Shown: positions 43,650-51,950 of the stretch, piece by piece
Numbering within the stretch: position 1 is the first letter of the stretch
Layout of the letters: each line of letters opens with the position of its first letter
Origin: a bacterium 336/3
GTDB taxonomy: Bacteria > Bacteroidota > Bacteroidia > Cytophagales > Thermonemataceae
Assembly: GCA_001281695.1 (NCBI GenBank)
Contig: LJIE01000001.1
Location: 750,107-814,106 of the forward strand
Length of the DNA: 64,000 bases
Direction: 5' to 3'
Notes under the pieces: model-generated
What the model was told of the DNA's origin: nothing
What the model saw: the letters and a program-made list of their open reading frames with translations, nothing else
Database searches by the model: none
Program-made: the position numbers and the translations under genes

Positions 43650-45212
43650 ATGGATTCTGTTTATATAATTATTACGGCGGTAGTCTCGTTAGTGGCTGGT
43701 ATTGCTATCGGCAGATATGTTCTCCTAAAAATATTTGGAAGACGTGAAGAAGAAATTAAACGCAAAGCTGATTTAATTATTAAAGAAGCTGAAACTCAAG
43801 GAGAAACTATTAGAAAAGAAAAAGAGTTAGCAGCCAAAGAAAAATACCTTGAATTAAAAGCTGACTTTGAGCAAGATTCTAACAAAAAGAAGAATTTACT
43901 TATTACTAACGAGAATAAATTAAAACAGAAAGAGCAAGAAATTAAAAAATCGTATGAACAAGTAAAAAAGCGAGAAAATGAACTAGAAGTTCTTGAAAAA
44001 CAAATTGTTGAGCAAAACGAGATTATACAAAAGAAAAAAGAAGAAGCTGAAAAATTACGCCTTTCACAAGTAAAGCAATTAGAAAAAATCGCTGAAATGA
44101 CGGCAGAAGAGGCTAAAAATCAGCTGGTTGAAGCCCTAAAAGCAGAAGCTCAAACTCAAGCTTCAGGATATATCAAAGATATTTTGGAAGAGGCTAAATC
44201 TACAGCAGCCAAAAAAGCTAAAAAATTAGTTATTGAGGCTATCCAAAGAAATGGAACTGAACATACCATTGAAAACTGTGTATCTATTTTCCATATTGAA
44301 TCTGATGAAATCAAAGGAAAAATTATTGGTAGAGAAGGAAGAAATATCAGAGCTTTAGAAGCTGCTACAGGCGTAGAAATTATTGTAGATGATACTCCAG
44401 AAGCAATTATTATTTCAGGATTTGATCCTGTTCGTAGAGAAATTGCTCGTTTGTCGTTGCATAGATTGGTTGCTGATGGTAGAATTCACCCTGCAAGAAT
44501 TGAAGAAGTTGTAGCCAAAGTGCAGAAACAAATTGATGAAGAAATCATGGAAATTGGGGAACGTACTGCCATAGATCTAGGTATCAATGGTTTACATCCT
44601 GAATTGATTAAATTAGTAGGTAGAATGCGTTTCCGTTCTTCATATGGACAAAACTTATTACAACACTCTAAAGAAGTAGCAAACTTGTGTGCTATTTTGG
44701 CTGCTGAACTTGGATTGAATGTAAAGCTTGCCAAAAGAGCTGGTTTGTTGCATGATATTGGAAAAGTTGTTCCTGATGAACCCGAATTACCACACGCCAT
44801 TTTGGGTATGGAACTTGCCAAAAAATACAAAGAGCATCCAGAAGTTTGTAATGCCATAGGTGCTCACCACGATGAAATTGAAATGACTTCACTGATTTCT
44901 CCAATTGTTCAGGCTTGCGATGCTATTTCTGGATCACGCCCAGGAGCAAGAAGAGAAATGATGGAAGCCTATATCAAACGTCTCAAAGACTTAGAAGCAT
45001 TGGCTGTTTCGTTTGATGGTGTAGAAAAATGTTATGCTATACAAGCAGGTAGAGAACTTAGAGTAATTGTAGATGCTGAAAACGTAACAGATGATAAAGC
45101 AGGAATGCTATCTTTTGAAATTGCTCAAAAAATTGAAAAAGAAATGCAGTACCCAGGACAGATAAAAGTAACTGTTATTCGAGAAATGCGAGCCGTAAAT
45201 TATGCGAAATAA
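43650..45212 (+). CDS. rny: ribonuclease Y
   Basis: 520 residues, the canonical RNase Y length: an N-terminal transmembrane helix (about 3-25), a long Lys/Glu coiled coil (about 30-200), a KH domain ('[25 protein letters not shown]' region, about 210-270) and an HD domain ('[14 protein letters not shown]', '[10 protein letters not shown]' and 'GAHHDE', about 330-430). A C-terminal region ending '[16 protein letters not shown]' closes it. It is a membrane-tethered endoribonuclease that starts mRNA decay. It is followed by a strong terminator. Confidence 0.96.
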   Translation: MDSVYIIITAVVSLVAGIAIGRYVLLKIFGRREEEIKRKADLIIKEAETQGETIRKEKELAAKEKYLELKADFEQDSNKKKNLLITNENKLKQKEQEIKKSYEQVKKRENELEVLEKQIVEQNEIIQKKKEEAEKLRLSQVKQLEKIAEMTAEEAKNQLVEALKAEAQTQASGYIKDILEEAKSTAAKKAKKLVIEAIQRNGTEHTIENCVSIFHIESDEIKGKIIGREGRNIRALEAATGVEIIVDDTPEAIIISGFDPVRREIARLSLHRLVADGRIHPARIEEVVAKVQKQIDEEIMEIGERTAIDLGINGLHPELIKLVGRMRFRSSYGQNLLQHSKEVANLCAILAAELGLNVKLAKRAGLLHDIGKVVPDEPELPHAILGMELAKKYKEHPEVCNAIGAHHDEIEMTSLISPIVQACDAISGSRPGARREMMEAYIKRLKDLEALAVSFDGVEKCYAIQAGRELRVIVDAENVTDDKAGMLSFEIAQKIEKEMQYPGQIKVTVIREMRAVNYAK

Positions 45213-45216
45213 AATG

Positions 45217-45248
45217 AAAGCCTACACAATGTATGTGTAGGCTTTTTT
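45217..45248 (+). terminator. terminator after rny
   Basis: AAGCCTACAC (45218-45227) pairs with GTGTAGGCTT (45235-45244), followed by a T run. Confidence 0.9.
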
Positions 45249-45269
45249 ATTTATTAAAAATGATATATA

Positions 45270-47114
45270 TTAAGCTTTCTTTAAAGTAAAGTGTACACTT
45301 GTTCCCTTACCTGATTCACTTTCGATGTATAGTTTGCCTTCATTTTTTTGAACGAAATCTTTACACATCATCAATCCAAAGCCTGAACCTTTCTCATTAT
45401 TTGTTCCAAGCATTGAAATATGTACTTCAGGTTGGAATATTTTTTCTAAAAGCTCCTGAGTCATACCTACACCAGTATCTTTGATAGTAAACATCATCAT
45501 ATTTTTGCCTCTTGGTTTTGCAAAAATCTCGACTGTTCCGCCTTCATGTGTAAACTTAATGGCATTGGAAAGTAAATTGCGAAGGGTAAAATTAATCATG
45601 TCTTTATCACCAATAACAGTAACATCTTGCTGACGAACATGATTGATGATTTTAATATTTTTACTTTGAGCCATTTGCGAATGATATGCCAAAACTTGTT
45701 CCAGCATCTTACTGATATTGAATTGATTAGGATTGTATGCCAAATCCCCTGTTTGAGCTTGCGACCATTGCACAAGAGAATTCATCAGAACAGTAATTTT
45801 ATCAAAGGATAGATACATATCACTGGCTACTCCTGCAAGTTCTGTTGGGGTAAAAGTATCAGGGTGATGTTGCATCAAACTCAGAAAACCCTTCAAAGAG
45901 TTAAGAGGACTCTTTAAATCTTGTGTAATAATGGTGAATAAAGTATCTTTTAGTAATAAAAATTTTTCTAATCTCTTCTCTGAATCAGCAAGTTGTGCAT
46001 TTGCTCCTTGTAATTCTTGATTGCTAGATTCTAGTAAATGAGCATTGCTTTTAATTTCTTTAAACTGTTCTTGAATACGTCTAATCATCAAATTAAATTC
46101 GTCTGTCAAGATGCCAATTTCATCATTTGTATATTTTCTTGCAGGCTTCAAATCTTCTGAAAAGTTCATTTCTACGGATTTTTGCATAGACCTTGAAAGC
46201 TCTGTTACAGGAATAGTCATGAAAAAGGATAGGAAATAACTAAATGTAAGGCTTAAAACAACTACAATCAGTAAAGTTATTACAAATATGTTTTGAAACT
46301 CGCCCCGCATACCTTGTACACGCTTTTCTACAACTCTACTGGTTATTTCTATTAATTTTATAGCATTTTCACTATGTTCACGCATTTGAATTCTTAATCC
46401 ACTACTTTTAGTATCGTTGGATAATCCTAAAGCTTTGTCAATCTCTACCATTTGCAAAAAAGCTCCTTCGTATATTTCAAGTTGAGATAAATATTCTTTG
46501 GGAATAACTGTTTTAACAGTTTGAATTTGTTTATTAAAAAGAACTATGCTCAAAGAGTCTTTTCGCATAATATAGTCTTTTTCATATCGTCTTAAGTTCA
46601 ATAAAACAACTAAAGGCACCTTTTCGTTTTTTTCAAGTTCTGTAGCAATAGCTTTTAATTTACCCTCTAAACCTTCATCTTTAGTACCTCTTTCAAAATA
46701 AAATCGAACCGTTTTATTAAATTTTTTTTCGTATTCACTTAATTCATAAGATAATTGAGAAAGTTTAGAATCTACTTCAAAATCTTTAATTTCAGGTTTT
46801 TTTAACAAAATTTGGATTCTACGTTGGATGTCTTGCATCAAAGCCTTATTACGCTGATGGTATTGGCTTCTACCATTTTTAAAAAAATCGGTCTTTTGAA
46901 GTTCTTGTTCAAAAAAATCACCTTCTAATTTTACAAGTTTTAAAACATCTGTTGTAATTTCTTCGATTTGAGAGGTTACTTCTTGAATATTGTCCCTTTT
47001 ACTATAAAACCAAAAACTCATACCCGCTACCAAAATAATGATGCAGGTAAAAGTAAAAAAAGCAATGAATAACTTCCTTCTTAGTTTGGTATTATTGATA
47101 TACTGAAACAACAT
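45270..47114 (-). CDS. HAMP-type sensor histidine kinase lacking the phospho-accepting histidine
   Basis: 614 residues: transmembrane helix 1 (about 12-34), an extracytoplasmic helical sensor (about 35-275, with 'RRYEKDYIMRKDSL', typical of four-helix-bundle sensors), transmembrane helix 2 (about 278-302), HAMP (to about 350), a short coiled coil, DHp (about 385-450) and a GHKL ATPase (about 500-612; N box 'NLLSNAIKFTHEGG', G1 'DTGVGM', G2 'GSGFGLMMC'). At the place of the H-box His the sequence is 'IITQDLKSPLNSL', with Gln (CAA) at about residue 398. The ATP site looks complete. There is no response regulator nearby. It could be a pseudokinase or a regulatory partner. Confidence 0.9.
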   Translation of the reverse strand: MLFQYINNTKLRRKLFIAFFTFTCIIILVAGMSFWFYSKRDNIQEVTSQIEEITTDVLKLVKLEGDFFEQELQKTDFFKNGRSQYHQRNKALMQDIQRRIQILLKKPEIKDFEVDSKLSQLSYELSEYEKKFNKTVRFYFERGTKDEGLEGKLKAIATELEKNEKVPLVVLLNLRRYEKDYIMRKDSLSIVLFNKQIQTVKTVIPKEYLSQLEIYEGAFLQMVEIDKALGLSNDTKSSGLRIQMREHSENAIKLIEITSRVVEKRVQGMRGEFQNIFVITLLIVVVLSLTFSYFLSFFMTIPVTELSRSMQKSVEMNFSEDLKPARKYTNDEIGILTDEFNLMIRRIQEQFKEIKSNAHLLESSNQELQGANAQLADSEKRLEKFLLLKDTLFTIITQDLKSPLNSLKGFLSLMQHHPDTFTPTELAGVASDMYLSFDKITVLMNSLVQWSQAQTGDLAYNPNQFNISKMLEQVLAYHSQMAQSKNIKIINHVRQQDVTVIGDKDMINFTLRNLLSNAIKFTHEGGTVEIFAKPRGKNMMMFTIKDTGVGMTQELLEKIFQPEVHISMLGTNNEKGSGFGLMMCKDFVQKNEGKLYIESESGKGTSVHFTLKKA

Positions 47115-47239
47115 AGAAATAAAGTATGCCGTAAATATAATTTTTTATGATTTACGGCAAAGAAAATTTATGTATGATTATACAAAAAATAATATTTTTT
47201 TATACAACTAATTGTTTATGAGTTTTTTATAAAAAGACG

Positions 47240-48121
47240 TTATTTTTTACGCATTTGTTCTAAAAAATCCCACATTTGATTTGGCATTTCATTGAGGTCA
47301 TTAAATTCACCAGCACCTTTTATCCATTCGCCACCATCTATAGTAATCACTTCTCCATTTACATAAGATGAAAAATCAGAAACTAAATAAGCAGCCAAAT
47401 TAGCAAGTTCTTGATGTTCACCAACTCGTCCAAGTGGTACTCTGTGTTCAGGAGAAAGTTTTTTACCTAAATCTGTTTCTGCCAATGCAGGTGGGAATAA
47501 GCGTTCCCAAGCACCAGGCGTAGGAAATGGACCAGGAGCAATTGCATTAAATCTAATTTTATATTTTGCCCATTCTACTGCTAAAGAGCGTGTAAGAGCA
47601 AGTACACCTGCTTTTGCACAAGCTGAAGGCACTACATAACCTGAACCAGTCCATGCATAAGTGGTTACAATACTCAATACAGAAGCAGGGATTTGATTTT
47701 CTATCCAATATTTGCCCAAAGCCAAAGTACAATTATATGTTCCTTTCAGAACAATATCAACAACAGTATCAAAAGCTCTATTAGAAAGTCTTTCGGTAGG
47801 ACTGATAAAATTACCAGCAGCATTGTTTACTAAACCATTGACTTTGCCAAATTTATCAATGGCAGCTTTAAGTACAGCTTCTATTTCTTCATATTTGCGT
47901 ACATCGCAAGCTATGGGCAATACATTTGCATTTCCTGTTTCTTTGGTTAAAATTTGAGCAGACTCCTCTAAAACATCAAGTTTTCGACTCATAATTACGA
48001 CATTTGCCCCTAATTCTAGGAAATATTTACTCATAGAGTATCCTAAACCTGTTCCTCCTCCAGTTACAATAAGCGTTTTGCCTTGAAGGCTATTTTCTTT
48101 AAGCATGGGTTGATTATACAT
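47240..48121 (-). CDS. 2,4-dienoyl-CoA reductase-like SDR
   Basis: About 293 residues from the ATG at 48119-48121; a TTG further upstream is also open and an ATG follows at 48106. It has the cofactor loop 'TGGGTGLGYSMS', 'NNAAGNF', and, where classical SDRs have YxxxK, 'VVPSACAKAGV' with Ser for Tyr but Lys kept. A Tyr precedes it in 'TTYAWTGSG'. This is the arrangement of DECR1-type 2,4-dienoyl-CoA reductases, which use that upstream Tyr. 'RFNAIAPGPF' and the 'INGEVITIDGG'-like ending also fit. It would reduce 2,4-dienoyl-CoA in unsaturated fatty-acid oxidation. Confidence 0.88.
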   Translation of the reverse strand: MYNQPMLKENSLQGKTLIVTGGGTGLGYSMSKYFLELGANVVIMSRKLDVLEESAQILTKETGNANVLPIACDVRKYEEIEAVLKAAIDKFGKVNGLVNNAAGNFISPTERLSNRAFDTVVDIVLKGTYNCTLALGKYWIENQIPASVLSIVTTYAWTGSGYVVPSACAKAGVLALTRSLAVEWAKYKIRFNAIAPGPFPTPGAWERLFPPALAETDLGKKLSPEHRVPLGRVGEHQELANLAAYLVSDFSSYVNGEVITIDGGEWIKGAGEFNDLNEMPNQMWDFLEQMRKK

Positions 48122-48170
48122 AATAAAATATAATTTTAAAAGATTGATAAACAATGAAATAAATAGAAAA

Positions 48171-48767
48171 CTATCCTCTGTACCTTTCTAAAAGAACTAT
48201 CATCATAATTGCTAAATTGACAAGCCCTTCTTGTGATTCATCCAAAGAACCAACTTTATCCAATAAAAATCTGCGACCAAAGAATGAGGGTTGTTTTTTT
48301 AGTTCCAATATAATTTTACCACTATTGTCTTTGATTAAATATTTAGGATTGAAAAGATAACCTGTAAATATTGAAATAACTGGTATTTCATTGGCAATAG
48401 CATCTAAGACTTTTATCCAAGGGTTAGCCTCTTGTACTGTAAATAGATGTTGATCATTAAGGTCAAAAATATCGTAACTAGCTTTCCAAATAGAACGCAT
48501 ACCTTTACGGGCAATTTTACCAATATTCTGACCATCTTTGGTTGTAATACTATAAGTTGTATTGAAATCTAACCATTTATTTGCCTTAATTCTAAACAGT
48601 TCTTGTGAACGAGATTCATTGCTAAATACAACAACATCTTCTTTTAGTTTGAAAATTTTTTGCCTTACAAATGCTATTGAATTGCCTGTATTATCTTTTA
48701 TACTAAAATCACTTGCTAATGTTGAAATTTTAAAATCAAAGCGAAGAGGATATTGTAATGAGGGCAT
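48171..48767 (-). CDS. LURP-one/Tubby-like (scramblase-related) family protein
   Basis: 198 residues, no signal peptide. The strand pattern of a LURP-one barrel is visible: 'FSIKDNTGNSIAFVRQKIFKLKEDVVVFSN', 'YSITTKDGQNIGKIARKG' and 'YDIFDLNDQHLFTVQEANPW', with a final hydrophobic helix (about 176-195). The fold is shared with Tubby and phospholipid scramblases. Bacterial members are of unknown function and may bind lipids. It lies between the SDR and the nucleoside phosphorylase on the same strand. Confidence 0.75.
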   Translation of the reverse strand: MPSLQYPLRFDFKISTLASDFSIKDNTGNSIAFVRQKIFKLKEDVVVFSNESRSQELFRIKANKWLDFNTTYSITTKDGQNIGKIARKGMRSIWKASYDIFDLNDQHLFTVQEANPWIKVLDAIANEIPVISIFTGYLFNPKYLIKDNSGKIILELKKQPSFFGRRFLLDKVGSLDESQEGLVNLAIMMIVLLERYRG

Positions 48768-48794
48768 AGTTTCTTTAATTTGAAATAGTTTAAA

Positions 48795-49604
48795 TTAACA
48801 CCAAGCGATTAGTTCACTGATTATTTTGGTCATAGCAGGTTCTGCTTTATTAGCTGCATCAATAATTTCTTGTAAAGAAACTTGCTTGATCTTGTCCTCA
48901 AAACCTACATCTGTGATAACTGAAATAGCAAAACAACGCATTCCTTGATGCTTAGCTACAATAATTTCAGGTACAGTGGACATACCTACTGCATCTCCTC
49001 CAATAATTCGTAAATATTTATATTCTGCTTTTGTTTCCAAATTGGGACCTGCCACACTCACATAGACTCCTTTATGTACATGAAATTGCTCTCTAAGGGC
49101 TATTTCTTCTGCTTTCTGAACCAATGCTTTGTCGTATGCCTCACTCATATCAGGGAAACGAGGACCCAATTTGGGATATGGATTTCCACGTAAAGGATTA
49201 TCAGGCAATAAATTGATATGGTCTGTAATAATCATTAAATCACTTACTTCCATATGAGATTGTAAACCTCCTGAGGCATTAGATACAAAAAGTGTTTCTA
49301 CACCCAGCATTTTCATGACACGAATAGGAAAAGTAATTTGTTCCATGCTATAACCTTCATAATAATGAAAACGTCCTTGCATGATGATTACTTCTTTATC
49401 TTTAATTTTTCCTAAAATAAGTTTGCCTTTGTGGCTTTCGACAGTTGAAACAGGAAAATTTGGAATATTTCCATAAGGAATGCTTTGGGAGATTTCTACA
49501 TGATTAACCAAACCTCCAAGCCCTGTACCTAAAATAATGCCTATCTGAGGCTTTGATTGAATTTTACTTTCTAAAAATTTAGTGGTTTCTAAAAGTGCTT
49601 CCAT
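48795..49604 (-). CDS. purine-nucleoside phosphorylase (family 2)
   Basis: 269 residues of trimeric PNP: 'IGIILGTGLGGLVNHVEIS' (phosphate loop, about 21-39), 'GRFHYYEGYS' (about 77-86), 'FVSNASGGLQSH', 'DHINLLPDNPLRG' and 'GDAVGMSTVPEIIVAKH', with the base-binding Glu and Asn regions. It cleaves inosine/guanosine and deoxy forms to base and ribose-1-phosphate for purine salvage. It is 33 bases downstream of recF on the same strand and likely cotranscribed. The symbol punA/pnp is used for this family; I leave it blank as naming varies. Confidence 0.93.
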   Translation of the reverse strand: MEALLETTKFLESKIQSKPQIGIILGTGLGGLVNHVEISQSIPYGNIPNFPVSTVESHKGKLILGKIKDKEVIIMQGRFHYYEGYSMEQITFPIRVMKMLGVETLFVSNASGGLQSHMEVSDLMIITDHINLLPDNPLRGNPYPKLGPRFPDMSEAYDKALVQKAEEIALREQFHVHKGVYVSVAGPNLETKAEYKYLRIIGGDAVGMSTVPEIIVAKHQGMRCFAISVITDVGFEDKIKQVSLQEIIDAANKAEPAMTKIISELIAWC

Positions 49605-49637
49605 TCTTTCTTTTTTAAATAATTCTAAAAAATCTAT

Positions 49638-50732
49638 TTACAATTTATCAATTTCTATAATTCTCCAATTCTTTTTTTGATTAATGTATTCTACTCGATG
49701 GATATTTGCCTCTGTAACAATGACTTGTCCAAAAGGCTCTTGAGTTACAATCTCCATTAAATGCTCTGTTCTATTTTGGTCAAGTTTATCAAGAATGTCA
49801 TCTAAAAGTAAAATAGGTGTAATATCGAGCCTATTACGTAAGATTTCAAAAGTAGCAAATTTTAAAGCAATTACAAATGTTTTTTGTTGCCCTTGAGAAC
49901 CAAATTTTTTAATAGGATTTTCACCCAATAAAAACTCAAAATCATCTTTGTGTATACCCTTTGTAGTTCGTTCTAAAAAACAATCTTTTTGAAACGCATT
50001 TTTAAAATTCATCTCAAAAGCTATATCTAAACAATCAGATGTATAATGAATAGTTGTTTTTTCTGTACTTTGAGCAATAGCATCATAATACTTCTGTACA
50101 AGAGGTGTGATACTTTCAAGCAACTTTTTTCGAGATATATAAATGAAATTCATCAAAGGCAAAAGTTGCTCATCATAGACTTCAATAAGTGTTGGGTTGA
50201 TACTTTTTTGTGCTTTGAAGTAGCTAAGAGTAGCATTTCTCTGTTTTAAAATTTTATTATATTCAGAAAGCTTTTGTAGGTATTCTTTGTCTATTTGACA
50301 TAATAAAGTATCAAAAAAACGCCTTCTGTCTTCACTTCCTTCTCGGATCAAATCGGTATCGTTGGGGGCTATTAAAATTACAGGAAACTGTCCAATATAC
50401 TCAGCTAATAATGGATAATGATAATTGTTGACTGAAAAACTCTTTTTTTCAGTAGGGGTATAAGTCGCAACTACTTTTTTTTCTACATTTTCTATTTTAT
50501 AAGAAGCCTCTATTCTGCAAAAAAACTCTTCATGTTTAATGATTTGTCTATCTGTATGAAATGCACTTTTGGTAAGTGATAAAAAATAAATGGCATCCAA
50601 AAGATTTGTTTTGCCAATACCATTTGCCCCACAAATAATAGTATGCTGATAGTTTTGTAACTCTACTTGAATGTATTTATAATTTTTAAAATTCTGAATT
50701 TGGATAGCTGAAAGCTGAAGATATTGGGGCAT
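49638..50732 (-). CDS. recF: DNA replication and repair protein RecF
   Basis: 364 residues of RecF. The N-terminal 'IQNFKNYKYIQVEL', Walker A 'GANGIGKTNLLDAIYFLSLTKS' (about 36-57), 'PVILIAPNDTDLIREGSEDRRRFFDTLLCQID', the signature 'GSQGQQKTFVIALKFA' and Walker B 'ILLLDDILDKLD' all match. RecF loads RecA at single-strand gaps with RecO/RecR. dnaA, dnaN and gyrB are not adjacent. A terminator for the upstream PPK2 gene separates their transcripts. Confidence 0.95.
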   Translation of the reverse strand: MPQYLQLSAIQIQNFKNYKYIQVELQNYQHTIICGANGIGKTNLLDAIYFLSLTKSAFHTDRQIIKHEEFFCRIEASYKIENVEKKVVATYTPTEKKSFSVNNYHYPLLAEYIGQFPVILIAPNDTDLIREGSEDRRRFFDTLLCQIDKEYLQKLSEYNKILKQRNATLSYFKAQKSINPTLIEVYDEQLLPLMNFIYISRKKLLESITPLVQKYYDAIAQSTEKTTIHYTSDCLDIAFEMNFKNAFQKDCFLERTTKGIHKDDFEFLLGENPIKKFGSQGQQKTFVIALKFATFEILRNRLDITPILLLDDILDKLDQNRTEHLMEIVTQEPFGQVIVTEANIHRVEYINQKKNWRIIEIDKL

Positions 50733-50741
50733 GGTCTGAAA

Positions 50742-50778
50742 TTTTAACAGCCTCTTTTTCTATAAGAGGCTGTTAAAA
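50742..50778 (-). terminator. terminator after the PPK2 gene
   Basis: TTTTAACAGCCTCTT (50742-50756) pairs with AAGAGGCTGTTAAAA (50764-50778), a 15-base stem with T-rich flanks on both strands. It lies 5 bases past the PPK2 stop and just before the recF start. Confidence 0.9.
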
Positions 50779-50783
50779 TAAAA

Positions 50784-51740
50784 TTATTTCTTCGTTTTTT
50801 TGACTTTTTTGACTGCTTTTTTTTCTAAAGTATCAACTTTTTTGTCTTCAGATAAAAGTGTAATTTTTGCTTTTTGTAGAGCCTCTTTCTGAGCCAAGCT
50901 AACAGTTGGGTATTTTAACTCAAGTTTTTCAAACTGCTTATAAATAATAGAAGCAATAGTGAGTCTTGTAAACCATTTGTTATCAGCAGGAATAATAAAC
51001 CAAGGAGCATAATCTGTGGATGTAGCAGAAATTGCTTCAGCATAAGCTTTTTGATAATCATCCCAATAACCACGTTCTTTTAAATCGGATACAGAAAATT
51101 TCCAGTTTTTGCTTTCATCATCTATTCTTTCTAAAAAACGTTTTTTCTGCTCATCTTTGGAAACATGCAAAAAGAATTTGAGAATAATCATCCCATTTTC
51201 TGATAAGTTTTTTTCAAAACGTTTGATTTGTGTATATCTATTTTCCCAAAATTCTTTATTGATTTTTTTTATGTTATCAATTCCAGGAATATTTTCCCCT
51301 AAAATATATTCTGGATGCACTTTAGTGACCAAAACATTTTCATAATGAGAACGATTGTGAATGCCTATTTCGCCACGAGGTGGGAGTGCTTGCATGTGTC
51401 TCCAAAAATAATCATGGTCTAATTCATTGGCTGTGGGAGCTTTAAAACTTGAAACTTGTACCCCCAAAGGATTAAAACCTGACATAATATGTTTGACAGC
51501 TCCATCTTTTCCTGCTGCATCCATCGCTTGAAAGATAATCAAAATACTGTATTGATTATGAGCATACAACTTGTCTTGGATCATTGCTAACTGTTTTCTG
51601 CCTTCTTCCAATAACTTTTCAGCCTGTTCTTTGTTTAATTCTTTGCCTTCATATTTGGTAGAATAATCTTTGAGGCTAACTTTTGTATTTGGAGAAACAA
51701 GAAATTTTTTGGTTTCTATTAATTTTTCATTTGTAAGCAT
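50784..51740 (-). CDS. polyphosphate kinase 2 family protein
   Basis: 318 residues of the one-domain PPK2 family. It has Walker A 'MDAAGKDGAVKHIMSG' (about 72-87), 'FKAPTANELDHDYFWRHMQALPPRGEIG', the Walker B/lid region 'IHNRSHYENVLVTKVHPE', 'KFFLHVSKDEQKKRFLERIDD' and 'WFIIPADNKWFTRL'. A basic Lys-rich tail follows. PPK2 enzymes transfer phosphate between polyphosphate and nucleotides. The class (ADP, AMP or both) cannot be settled by eye, though the 'NRSHYE' form is typical of class III enzymes. Own terminator downstream. Confidence 0.93.
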   Translation of the reverse strand: MLTNEKLIETKKFLVSPNTKVSLKDYSTKYEGKELNKEQAEKLLEEGRKQLAMIQDKLYAHNQYSILIIFQAMDAAGKDGAVKHIMSGFNPLGVQVSSFKAPTANELDHDYFWRHMQALPPRGEIGIHNRSHYENVLVTKVHPEYILGENIPGIDNIKKINKEFWENRYTQIKRFEKNLSENGMIILKFFLHVSKDEQKKRFLERIDDESKNWKFSVSDLKERGYWDDYQKAYAEAISATSTDYAPWFIIPADNKWFTRLTIASIIYKQFEKLELKYPTVSLAQKEALQKAKITLLSEDKKVDTLEKKAVKKVKKTKK

Positions 51741-51950
51741 AGAAGTAAACTTTTAGTTGTGATAACAATATATTAATTCAATGTTAAGAAAAAATAATAA
51801 GGTTATCAAGTAATTACAGTATGATTTTTGTCAGTAAAACCTATAACATCATTTACTTTCTTATTATTAAACGTATATAGAATAAGTATAAACGCTCCAC
51901 TAAATATTATTTTTCACTATAAAATTATTCAGCTATGTCATTATATTTAC

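Noticed and set aside
51828-51950. 41-codon N-terminal extension of the T9SS protein
   Set aside because: The extension hides the signal peptide, which starts cleanly at the ATG at 51951.
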